Below are positions 1 through 5,795 of a stretch of DNA of 8,696 bases, piece by piece; the stretch's first letter is position 1, and each line of letters opens with the position of its first letter. Below the pieces are notes generated by a model, which saw nothing but the letters and a program-made list of their open reading frames with translations, did not search any database and had not been told where the DNA came from. A program made the translations under genes and the position numbers. The stretch comes from Fodinibacter sp035633415 (GTDB lineage Bacteria; Actinomycetota; Actinomycetes; Actinomycetales; Dermatophilaceae). The DNA is taken from contig DASQEZ010000255.1 of the NCBI GenBank assembly GCA_035633415.1, positions 1-8,696 on the forward strand. The letters are read 5' to 3'.

Positions 1-36
1 AGGTGGAGCGCGGACGGGGTGGGGGCGCGCGCGCGA

Positions 37-42
37 TAGGAT
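37..42 (+). promoter_or_regulatory. Putative -10 element of efp promoter
   Basis: The hexamer TAGGAT fits the actinobacterial -10 consensus TANNNT and would start transcription near position 49, giving a leader of about 80 nt before efp. No convincing -35 hexamer is visible 16-18 nt upstream. The first reading frame of the window is open from base 1 to a TAG at 37-39. The upstream gene might therefore end here, but twelve codons are too few to identify it. Confidence 0.45.
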
Positions 43-54
43 CGTGGGAATCCC

Positions 55-94
55 CATCCCCTCACGGGGGTGACGCGCGCCCGCGGCCGGGCGC
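55..94 (+). other. Two tandem GC-rich hairpins in the efp leader
   Basis: Two stem-loops follow each other. Bases 55-61 pair with 66-72 (7 bp including one G-U pair, loop TCAC). Bases 77-83 (GCGCCCG) pair with 88-94 (CGGGCGC), 7 perfect bp with loop CGGC. No T-tract follows either one. They lie between the putative -10 and the efp start, so they could form a structured 5' UTR. They could instead be the terminator of the gene upstream of the window if efp starts transcription further downstream. Confidence 0.45.
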
Positions 95-129
95 CCGTGA
101 CCGAACATGACGAAAGCGACAAACCACCC

Positions 130-690
130 GTGGCATCGACCAACGACCTCAAGAACGGCCTCGTCCTCAACATCGAGGGCCAGCTGTGGACCGTGGTGGA
201 GTTCCAGCACGTCAAGCCCGGCAAGGGCCCGGCCTTCGTGCGCACCAAGCTGAAGAACGTCATGAGCGGCAAGGTCGTCGACAAGACCTTCAACGCCGGC
301 GTCAAGGTGGAGACGGCCAGCGTCGACAAGCGCAACATGCAGTACCTCTACAACGACGGCACCGACTTCATCTTCATGGACGGCGACACGTTCGACCAGA
401 TCCCGGTGCGGCCCGAGACCGTCGGCGACGCCGCGAAGTACCTGCTGGAGAACCAGGACGTCGTCGTCGCCCGCCACGAGGGCAACGTGCTGTTCATCGA
501 GCTGCCGGCCTCGGTCGTCCTCGAGATCACCTACACCGAGCCGGGCCTGCAGGGTGACCGCTCCACCGGCGGCACCAAGCCGGCGACCGTCGAGACCGGC
601 GCCGAGGTGGCCGTACCGCTGTTCCTCGAGACCGGCACCAGGATCAAGGTCGACACCCGCGACGGGTCCTACCTCGGCCGGGTCAGCTGA
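130..690 (+). CDS. efp: Translation elongation factor P
   Basis: EF-P binds the ribosome between the P and E sites and relieves stalling at consecutive prolines. The 186-residue product is the normal family length and has the usual layout: N-terminal KOW-like domain (about 1-63) and two OB-fold domains (about 64-126 and 127-186). The loop at residues 30-34 reads PGKGP with Lys32 at its tip. This is the actinobacterial PGKGP subfamily, reported to work without modification of the lysine. The C-terminal part contains the conserved ITYTEPGLQGDRS-type stretch. I chose the GTG at 130 because family members begin ASTNDLKNG. An in-frame GTG at 70 would add a non-conserved, Arg/Asp-rich 20 residues. 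No strong Shine-Dalgarno precedes 130; the best purine run (GAAAG, 112-116) is far away. nusB follows after 3 nt, so the two are probably cotranscribed. Confidence 0.97.
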   Translation: MASTNDLKNGLVLNIEGQLWTVVEFQHVKPGKGPAFVRTKLKNVMSGKVVDKTFNAGVKVETASVDKRNMQYLYNDGTDFIFMDGDTFDQIPVRPETVGDAAKYLLENQDVVVARHEGNVLFIELPASVVLEITYTEPGLQGDRSTGGTKPATVETGAEVAVPLFLETGTRIKVDTRDGSYLGRVS

Positions 691-693
691 CCC

Positions 694-1107
694 GTGGCCG
701 CCCGCACCAAGGCCCGCAAGCGTGCCCTCGACCTGCTCTTCGAGGCCGAGCAGCGTGGGGTCGACGCCGCCGACCTGCTTCGTGAGCGGCTCGCGGCCCC
801 GGTGACCGAGGCGCCCCTGTCGGAGTTCACCGCCGACCTGGTCATGGGGGTCGTCGACCACTGGGGGCAGGTCGACGAGCTCATCACGACGTACTCGCAG
901 GGCTGGACGCTGCAGCGGATGCCGGCCGTGGACCGCGCGATCCTTCGGCTGGGTGCCTACGAGGTGCTGTTCTCGACCGACGTGCCCGAGCCGGTCGCGA
1001 TCAGCGAGTGGGTGGGCCTGGCGACCGAGCTGTCGACCGACGACAGCCCGCGCTTCGTCAACGGGCTGCTGGCCCGGCTCGTCGAGGTCAAGCCCACCCT
1101 CGCCTGA
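694..1107 (+). CDS. nusB: Transcription antitermination factor NusB
   Basis: NusB pairs with NusE (ribosomal protein S10) and binds boxA RNA to support rRNA antitermination. The 137-residue protein has the full-length NusB all-alpha fold. The N-terminal basic helix (RTKARKRALDLLFEAE, residues 4-19) supplies the RNA-binding arginines. The core signature W..RM..VDRAILRLGAYE lies at 71-90 and the C-terminal helix motif SPRFVNGLLARL at 118-129. The GTG start lies 3 nt after the efp stop, and any ribosome-binding signal must lie inside the end of efp, where none is strong, so translational coupling to efp is likely. efp-nusB adjacency is the standard actinobacterial order. The next gene is on the same strand but 176 nt away behind its own putative promoter. 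Confidence 0.97.
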   Translation: MAARTKARKRALDLLFEAEQRGVDAADLLRERLAAPVTEAPLSEFTADLVMGVVDHWGQVDELITTYSQGWTLQRMPAVDRAILRLGAYEVLFSTDVPEPVAISEWVGLATELSTDDSPRFVNGLLARLVEVKPTLA

Positions 1108-1135
1108 GAAGCGGCTGAGCGAGAGGTCGGCACGA

Positions 1136-1152
1136 GGCCGCTCCTGACGGCC
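1136..1152 (+). terminator. Possible efp-nusB terminator hairpin (no T-tract)
   Basis: GGCCG (1136-1140) pairs with CGGCC (1148-1152) around a 7-nt loop, 28 nt after the nusB stop. A competing pairing AGCGGC (1110-1115) with GCCGCT (1137-1142) spans a 21-nt loop. Neither is followed by a run of T, so this is only weak evidence for intrinsic termination, although U-less hairpins are common after actinobacterial genes. Confidence 0.3.
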
Positions 1153-1192
1153 GAATTGCGTCGCACACGCACGGCTCGCCGCCACCGACAGG

Positions 1193-1198
1193 TATCCT
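1193..1198 (+). promoter_or_regulatory. Putative -10 element of the phosphoesterase gene
   Basis: TATCCT fits TANNNT and predicts a start of transcription near 1205, at the first of three consecutive hairpins. No good -35 is seen at the right spacing; TTGCGT at 1156-1161 is about 31 nt away, too far. The call rests on the hexamer and its position in the 176-nt gap after nusB. Confidence 0.4.
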
Positions 1199-1204
1199 CG
1201 GCAG

Positions 1205-1266
1205 GGTTCGGCAAGGGGAACCGGGGCACGCATGGTGCCTCGTCCGGTAGCGCTTCGCGAGGCGCT
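1205..1266 (+). promoter_or_regulatory. Structured leader with competing hairpins
   Basis: Three consecutive stems can form. GGTTC (1205-1209) pairs with GAACC (1218-1222). CGGGGCAC (1222-1229) pairs with GTGCCTCG (1235-1242), 8 bp with one G-U and a 5-nt loop. AGCGCTTC (1249-1256) pairs with the half ending at 1266. A fourth pairing, GCCTCG (1237-1242) with CGAGGC (1258-1263), is perfect but excludes stems two and three. Such either-or folding is what riboswitches and attenuators use. No known riboswitch class was recognised. The ribosome-binding site AAGG (1275-1278) lies just downstream. Confidence 0.4.
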
Positions 1267-1283
1267 CGACCCACAAGGTACCC

Positions 1284-2780
1284 ATGACTCTCAGCACGAA
1301 CCGCCTCCTGACGTCCGTGGCATCCGTGGCCCTCGTGGTCGGCACGGCCTTCGGGGGGATGTCCACGGCCTCGGCGGGCACCGTCGACTGCGCGAGCTTC
1401 CGGTCCGAGGTCACCCAGCTCGTCAAGCCCAGCAGCGCGGCGAACCTGCTGACCCGCTCGCCGGACGAGGCTGCGCGCGCCAAGGCGATCTACGGGTTCA
1501 CCGAGGACCGCGGGGTCGTGGCCAGGGTCGCCGCCGTGCCCGGCGCAGGCCTGACCCGGGTCTGGCGCATGTACCGGTCGGGTGACTTCGTGTGGGCCAC
1601 CGAGGGTGCCGACGCGGACGCCTTCCTGGCCGCCGGCTACCGGCGCCACTTCGTCGAGTTCTACGCCTCGCCCACACCACAGAGCTGCCTGCGCGCCGTG
1701 AACCGCCTCGAGCGCGGCGGCATCCACCGGGTCGCCACAGGGAGCCAGACCGCTGCCCTGGTCAAGGCCGGCTGGGTGAGTCGCGGCACCAGCTTCTACG
1801 CCGCCGTCGGCAAGGCACCGACCGCACCGGCAAGGCCGCCGGTCGTCCCGCCGCCGCCGGTCGTCCAGCCGCCGCCGGTGATCCGGCCCCAGCCCCCGGG
1901 CGCCACCGACACGAAGTTCTCCGTGGCGGTCATCCCGGACACCCAGGACGAGACGAGCTCGACCTCCGGGACCAGGTTCTCCAACCGGGTCGGGTGGCTG
2001 GTGGCCAACAGGGCCGACCTCGACCTGCGCTACGCGATCCAGATCGGTGACCTGAGCAGCTGGGGCCACGTGACGCCGGCCCAGTTCGAGAAGGCCAGCA
2101 CCGAGATCAAGCCCCTGGAAGCCGTCATCCCGTGGAGCGTGGCGGCCGGCAACCACGACACCGGGGCGGTCTGCGCCGGTGGCTCCGCCTGTCCGGGCGC
2201 GAAGGCCAGTGTGACCGTGCGGGACCTGTCGACGTTCAACCGCTACTTCCCGCCGTCGCGCTTCGGCAACCTGCGCGGCACCTACGAGCCGAACAGGTCC
2301 GAGAACTCCTACGCCACCTTCTCCGCAGGGGGCAAGGAGTGGCTCGTGCTCACCCTGGAGCTGTGGGCGCGTCCCGAGGTCGTGGCGTGGGCGAACGGGG
2401 TCGTCGCGGCCAACCCGAGCCGCAACGTCATCATCAACACGCACGCCTACCTGGAGGCCGACGGGTCGATCAGCGCCAGCAACGGCGGCTACGGGTCGAC
2501 CTCGCCCCGCTACCTGTTCGACAACCTGGTCAAGGTGCACCCGAACATCAAGATGGTCCTGTCCGGCCACGTCGGCCAGGCGGCAGTGCGCACCGACACC
2601 GGTGTCTCCGGAAACAAGGTGGTCTCCTTCCTCCAGGCCTTCCACAGCGGCACGAACCCGGTGCGGCTGGTGGAGATCGACACGGCCGCGGGCACGGTGA
2701 ACTCGCGGGTCTACGCCCCGCAGAGCAACACGAGCTACCCGCAGTACACGACGTCGACCACCGGCATCAGCTTCCGCTGA
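1284..2780 (+). CDS. Secreted calcineurin-like phosphoesterase with N-terminal repeat domain
   Basis: The predicted 498-residue protein is exported. A Sec signal peptide (about 1-31) ends in ASA before Gly32. Residues 46-177 form three related ~44-residue units, each ending in a G-h-hh-FYA-like strand, resembling DUF5648-type repeats. A proline linker (about 178-207) leads to a metallophosphoesterase domain (211-498). Its motifs are PDTQ (218-221), GDLSS (255-259), GNHD (289-292), NTH (385-387) and GHVG (428-431). Compared with the canonical D-x-H, GDxxD and GHxH, the motif I histidine is Gln and the last histidine is absent. A PDTQ form of motif I occurs in a known divergent branch, so phosphoesterase activity is likely but the substrate is unknown. 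Cysteines 36/135 and 297/303 could form disulfides outside the cell. ATG at 1284 is chosen because it follows AAGG at 5 nt spacing and opens a clean signal peptide. The gene is convergent with the beta-helix gene. Confidence 0.85.
   Translation: MTLSTNRLLTSVASVALVVGTAFGGMSTASAGTVDCASFRSEVTQLVKPSSAANLLTRSPDEAARAKAIYGFTEDRGVVARVAAVPGAGLTRVWRMYRSGDFVWATEGADADAFLAAGYRRHFVEFYASPTPQSCLRAVNRLERGGIHRVATGSQTAALVKAGWVSRGTSFYAAVGKAPTAPARPPVVPPPPVVQPPPVIRPQPPGATDTKFSVAVIPDTQDETSSTSGTRFSNRVGWLVANRADLDLRYAIQIGDLSSWGHVTPAQFEKASTEIKPLEAVIPWSVAAGNHDTGAVCAGGSACPGAKASVTVRDLSTFNRYFPPSRFGNLRGTYEPNRSENSYATFSAGGKEWLVLTLELWARPEVVAWANGVVAANPSRNVIINTHAYLEADGSISASNGGYGSTSPRYLFDNLVKVHPNIKMVLSGHVGQAAVRTDTGVSGNKVVSFLQAFHSGTNPVRLVEIDTAAGTVNSRVYAPQSNTSYPQYTTSTTGISFR
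1836..1889 (+). repeat. 18-nt tandem repeat encoding a PPVV-type linker
   Basis: Three 18-nt units begin at 1836, 1854 and 1872. The first 13 bases are identical in units one and two (CCGCCGGTCGTCC) and differ at two positions in unit three. They encode PPVVPP, PPVVQP and PPVIRP, the stiff spacer between the N-terminal repeat domain and the phosphoesterase domain. Confidence 0.85.
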
Positions 2781-2783
2781 AGC
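2770..2783. terminator. Small hairpin between convergent genes
   Basis: GCTTC (2770-2774) pairs with GAAGC (2779-2783) around CGCT, overlapping the stop codon of the phosphoesterase gene. Only 28 nt separate the two convergent stop codons. This is the only stem seen in the gap, and no T-tract is present on either strand. It may be a weak bidirectional terminator, or termination may be factor-dependent. Confidence 0.2.
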
Positions 2784-2808
2784 GGGCACCACGAATGCGC
2801 CGCGACGC

Positions 2809-5325
2809 TCAGGAGCTGCGAACCTCGAGCGCGTCCCAGTAGATGGTGACCGGTCGGCCACCGGCGGAGCCGTGGCTGTAGGCGTAGAGCCCGGGCGAGC
2901 CCGCGCGCTGCAGGCTCGCGGTGCCGTCGGTGGCAGCGAGCCACCAGGTCGTCGGCTCGGGGGTGCCCCCGGCCCACACCTTGGCCTGCAGGCTGCTGCT
3001 CGTCCCCTGCCCTGACACCCGCAACCGCACGAGCAGGGCACGACCGGTCGGGACGCGCACGGTCGGGTGCGCCGCCGAGGCGAGCACCGTCTCGACGTTG
3101 TTCACCCGCCGCACGAGCCAGGCGGCCACCGAGCCGTCGGCCGCGGTGCGCACCTTGACGCGGTAGTCGCTGTTCGACCCGACGGCCCGGCCGATGACGG
3201 CGTTGTAGTGACCGACGGCATCCGGAACGCTGTCGGCGGAGGTCGCCACGGTGACGTCGGTGGTCGTGAGCCGCAGCGCGTCCAGCCTCGCCTCGAAGCC
3301 GTCGCCGGCCCGCAGCCGCATCTGACCGCCGCCTCCGGCGGTCGAGAACTGCCCGGCGCCGGCAGGAATGGTCCAGGCGCCACCGAGGTCGGCGCTGCCC
3401 CAGCCCCCGCCCACCGTCCGGGTGAACTTGTCCCGCCCGGCCACGGAGCCTGCAGCGGGCGGCGGCGGGTTCGTGGGCGGCGGTGGGTTGGTGGGGGGCG
3501 GCGGGGGGTTGGTCGGCGGTGGCGTGACCGCGCCACCGTCGACCCAGGCGCCCAGGTGTCGGACCCCGGCTGCCTTGCCGGCGTGCGCGGCCACGTCCGC
3601 GGGCAGGGGAAGGGCGACCTGGTCGGTGACGGCGTGCACGGCCGAGCTCAGCACCCCCGACGGGCTCACGACCACGGTGCCGACGTACTCGCGACCCCGG
3701 GCCTCGCGACCGGTGGCGGCCCGGAAGGAGTCCAGGGTGGTGTGGACCGAGGGGCTGCTCGCTCCTCGCGACCAGATGGCGAGCCACTGGGGTCGGCTGG
3801 AGGAGGCCCGGTTGTAGATGTTGCCGTTGGTGAAGATCCGCATCGCCTCACCGCTCTCGCGGTTGCTGTAGTCCTCCACGCACAGCACGCAGTTGGCCGA
3901 GCCGGCCGGCAGCCCGATGACGTTGTTGTTGAGCTCGACGTCCTGGAGTTCCCAGGGCATCTCGGGGTCGGGGAAGGGCACTCGTGGGTCGACGGCCGGG
4001 TCGGAGCGGTTGGTGTTGCGGCGGCTGTCCTGCGCGAGCCAGATCGAGCGGGCGTTGCCGATGAAGGTGTTGTTCCAGATCTTGACGTTGCTGACGTTGT
4101 TGACCTTGATGCCGTCGAGGGTGTTGCCGAGGAACATCGAGTCCACGACCAGGGCGCGGGCGGAGATCTCCAGGAAGAGGCCGTCGCCGGAGTTGCGGTT
4201 GAAGTCACTGCGTCGCACGACGGTGTTGTAGACGGACATGTCGGTCCAGAAGCCGTGGCCGAAGTTGTCCACGAAGGCGCTCTCGGTGACCGTGACGCCG
4301 CGCGTCTGACCGATCTTGACCCCTCCGGAGACCGGCGCCACGTTGAACCGCTCGGCGTTGTTGTGGCTCGCCCGCACGCGGTGGTAGGCGATGTTGTCGG
4401 CGAACCGGTTGTGGAAGCCGAGCATCCCCGACCACTCGACGGTCACGTCGGTGATCCGTGCGTCCCTCGCGAGGACGCTGACCCCGGTGGTCGCCATCTC
4501 GGAGACGACGACGTTCTCGAGCACGGCGTGGGGTTGTTCCAGCACGACTGCGGCCAGGTGCCACACCGATGGTGCGTACCGACGGATGCCGATGCCACGC
4601 AGCACGACGCCCGGGGCTCGCACGCTCAGGGCCTGCGCGAGCACGCTCGCGCGGACCTCCTTGCCGGTCGGGTCGGAGCCGACGTAGAGCCTCGAGGTGG
4701 CCTCGTCGAGGTAGAAGCCGCCGGCACCCACCTCCGCCAGCGTCCTCTTCTGGGCCTGCCGGGCCCCGCTGATCCAGACCTGGTCGGGGTGCGCGGCCAT
4801 CGGGGCCGCGGGGTTGACGAACTGCCAGTTGGCGTTCGTGGAGTCGGGCGCCCCCCGGGTGTAGGTGGGGCTGTGGTCGAACCGCGTGGTCCACCCGTCC
4901 CGCCGCCACCGCGTCCCGTCCTTGACCCAGCCCGTGACCGCGCTGCTGCCGTCGAGCCAGACCTCCTCCCCGGGGGCGTTCTGGATCGTCACGGTCTTGT
5001 TCAGGACGAGGTACTCCGTGTACGAGCCCCCCCGCAGCACGACGGTCCCGGAGCTGGGGGCGAGCGCCACGGCCCGGGCCAGGGTGCGCACCGGCGCTCC
5101 CGAGGACCCCGGCGCGGAGTCGGAGCCCCACGGGGCGGCGAACACCGCGTTGGCCGGTGCAGCGTAGGAGGCCGTGCCCACCCGGGCCGAGCCGGCAGCG
5201 TCGGAACCTCGTCCGGCCGCGGCCGCATCCGGTGCGGCGACGGTCATGCTGAGGGCCGAGGCGACCAGCGTCGCCGTCAGCACCAGCGCGAGCGGGCGGG
5301 AACGCAGGGCTGTTCGTCGACGCAT
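2809..5325 (-). CDS. Secreted right-handed parallel beta-helix repeat protein
   Basis: The 838-residue protein begins with a signal peptide (MRRRTALRSR, hydrophobic core 11-31, AAAA before Gly38). Residues about 60-130 resemble the first coils of pectate-lyase-like proteins: APWGSDSAPGSSGAP, then ALAPSSGTVVLRGGSYTE and VTIQNAPGE. Residues 220-480 hold short parallel coils typical of the fold (VVLRGIGI, AVLENVVVSEM, ARITDVTVEWSG, VTVTESAFVDN, NTVVRRSDFNRNSGDG, VVDSMFLGNTLDGIKVNN, VKIWNNTFIGN). A CVLC pair (479-482) follows. A proline/Thr/Asn linker (601-623) leads to a ~210-residue C-terminal beta-rich, jelly-roll/LamG-like domain starting DKFTRTVGGGWGSADLGGAWT. Such proteins bind or cleave polysaccharides outside the cell; I cannot name a substrate or catalytic residues. 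ATG at 5325 opens the signal peptide. A TGCTAGGTT promoter lies immediately upstream. Confidence 0.87.
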   Translation of the reverse strand: MRRRTALRSRPLALVLTATLVASALSMTVAAPDAAAAGRGSDAAGSARVGTASYAAPANAVFAAPWGSDSAPGSSGAPVRTLARAVALAPSSGTVVLRGGSYTEYLVLNKTVTIQNAPGEEVWLDGSSAVTGWVKDGTRWRRDGWTTRFDHSPTYTRGAPDSTNANWQFVNPAAPMAAHPDQVWISGARQAQKRTLAEVGAGGFYLDEATSRLYVGSDPTGKEVRASVLAQALSVRAPGVVLRGIGIRRYAPSVWHLAAVVLEQPHAVLENVVVSEMATTGVSVLARDARITDVTVEWSGMLGFHNRFADNIAYHRVRASHNNAERFNVAPVSGGVKIGQTRGVTVTESAFVDNFGHGFWTDMSVYNTVVRRSDFNRNSGDGLFLEISARALVVDSMFLGNTLDGIKVNNVSNVKIWNNTFIGNARSIWLAQDSRRNTNRSDPAVDPRVPFPDPEMPWELQDVELNNNVIGLPAGSANCVLCVEDYSNRESGEAMRIFTNGNIYNRASSSRPQWLAIWSRGASSPSVHTTLDSFRAATGREARGREYVGTVVVSPSGVLSSAVHAVTDQVALPLPADVAAHAGKAAGVRHLGAWVDGGAVTPPPTNPPPPPTNPPPPTNPPPPAAGSVAGRDKFTRTVGGGWGSADLGGAWTIPAGAGQFSTAGGGGQMRLRAGDGFEARLDALRLTTTDVTVATSADSVPDAVGHYNAVIGRAVGSNSDYRVKVRTAADGSVAAWLVRRVNNVETVLASAAHPTVRVPTGRALLVRLRVSGQGTSSSLQAKVWAGGTPEPTTWWLAATDGTASLQRAGSPGLYAYSHGSAGGRPVTIYWDALEVRSS
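3457..3525 (-). repeat. Tandem repeat encoding a TNPPPP linker
   Basis: About three units of 18-21 nt encode TNPPPP/PTNPPPP (residues 601-623), separating the beta-helix from the C-terminal domain. The plus strand is a run of GGCGG and GGTTGGT motifs. The repeat is prone to slippage, so its copy number may vary between strains. Confidence 0.85.
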
Positions 5326-5341
5326 CTGCGGGAACCTAGCA
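5325..5341 (-). promoter_or_regulatory. Extended -10 promoter, likely leaderless start
   Basis: Reading the minus strand, TGC followed by TAGGTT (5338 to 5333) is an extended -10 (TGnTANNNT). Seven bases (CCCGCAG) separate it from the A of the start codon at 5325. Transcription would begin at 5326 or 5325, so the mRNA would start at or one base before the ATG. No Shine-Dalgarno is present at normal spacing, which agrees with a leaderless transcript. No clear -35 is seen. Confidence 0.5.
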
Positions 5342-5376
5342 CCGGGAAACCGGCCAGGACGTGACAGTGACGGGCG

Positions 5377-5395
5377 GATCGTCGGGCGGACGACC
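5377..5395 (-). terminator. Possible terminator after dodecin
   Basis: On the minus strand, bases 5395-5389 pair with 5383-5377 (7 bp including one G-U) around a 5-nt loop. The hairpin lies 24 nt after the dodecin stop and before the promoter of the beta-helix gene. There is no T-tract. The G-U pair becomes an A-C mismatch on the plus strand, so the stem is better for minus-strand RNA. Confidence 0.35.
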
Positions 5396-5419
5396 GGCGG
5401 GCCCGAGCCGCGGCGGTCC

Positions 5420-5626
5420 TCACTCCTCCAGGCGGAAGCCGATCTTGAGGCCGACCTGGTAGTGCGCCACCGCGCCGTCCTCGAGGTGGCCGCGGATCTC
5501 GGTCACCTCGAACCAGTCCAGCCCGCGCACCGTCGTCGACGCCCGGGCCACGGCCGACGAGATCGCCTCGTCGATCGACGCGGTCGACGTGCCGACGACC
5601 TCGGTGATGCCGTACGTGTGTGCCAT
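5420..5626 (-). CDS. Dodecin, flavin-binding protein
   Basis: Dodecins assemble into hollow 12-mers that bind flavins (FMN, riboflavin or lumichrome) in stacked pairs and act as a buffer or storage for free flavin in the cytoplasm. The 68-residue product is the normal size. It shows the family pattern TEVVGTS (8-14), a single helix (about 17-33), LDWFEVTEIRGHLEDG (36-51) and HYQVGLKIGFRLE (55-67). Trp38 is the expected flavin-stacking residue and Gln57 the expected hydrogen-bonding residue. The ATG at 5626 is supported by GGAGGAAGGG at 5644-5635 and by family N-termini; an in-frame GTG at 5635 would add only three residues. A small hairpin (5661-5674) lies in the leader. A weak -10 candidate, GAGGAT at 5683-5678, is the best promoter seen. 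Upstream on the same strand is the 62-residue gene, separated by a strong hairpin, so separate transcription is likely. Confidence 0.95.
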   Translation of the reverse strand: MAHTYGITEVVGTSTASIDEAISSAVARASTTVRGLDWFEVTEIRGHLEDGAVAHYQVGLKIGFRLEE

Positions 5627-5744
5627 GACGCTCACCCTTCCTCCGCAGGGCACCCGGTGGCGCCCCTTCGGGCGATGATCCTCGGGTCGGCGTCGCTCGG
5701 CCACCCCCACCACCCTGGGCCGGCGGCAGAGTGCCGCGTGCAGG

Positions 5745-5792
5745 GAACGTGGGTGAAGTCCTTCGTCTGGGCGACGGTCTTCACCCACGTTC
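5745..5792 (-). terminator. Long near-perfect hairpin after the 62-aa gene
   Basis: Arms 5745-5765 and 5772-5792 are inverted repeats pairing at 19 of 21 positions. The outer 14 bp, GAACGTGGGTGAAG against CTTCACCCACGTTC, are perfect. Two single mismatches precede a loop of about 6 nt. The hairpin begins 3 nt after the TGA of the small minus-strand gene, the position expected for its terminator, and lies upstream of dodecin. No T-tract follows. Because the arms are symmetrical it could act on both strands, and a binding site or small mobile remnant is also possible. Confidence 0.6.
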
Positions 5793-5795
5793 GGG

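Noticed and set aside
70..129. N-terminal extension of EF-P from the GTG at 70
   Set aside because: The added 20 residues are not found in EF-P, the normal N-terminus starts at the GTG at 130, and the extension lies over two leader hairpins.
1205..1283. A cyclic-di-AMP (ydaO-type) riboswitch ahead of the secreted phosphoesterase gene
   Set aside because: A GGAACCGGGG string recalls that class, but the conserved later elements of the class are not seen, so only an unclassified structured leader is reported.
957..3041. A 694-codon open frame on the minus strand opposite nusB and the phosphoesterase gene
   Set aside because: It crosses two recognised plus-strand genes and the convergent junction, and its product has no recognisable domain and a mirror-frame composition.
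3457..3525. A CRISPR-like or mobile repeat in the G-rich stretch
   Set aside because: The units are short, have no spacers and are in frame as TNPPPP codons, so they are a protein linker repeat.
3067..5364. A 765-codon open frame on the plus strand opposite the beta-helix gene
   Set aside because: It is exactly antisense to a gene with a signal peptide and clear beta-helix coils. Its product is a Gly/Arg/Val/His-rich low-complexity string, as expected for the antisense frame of a GC-rich gene.
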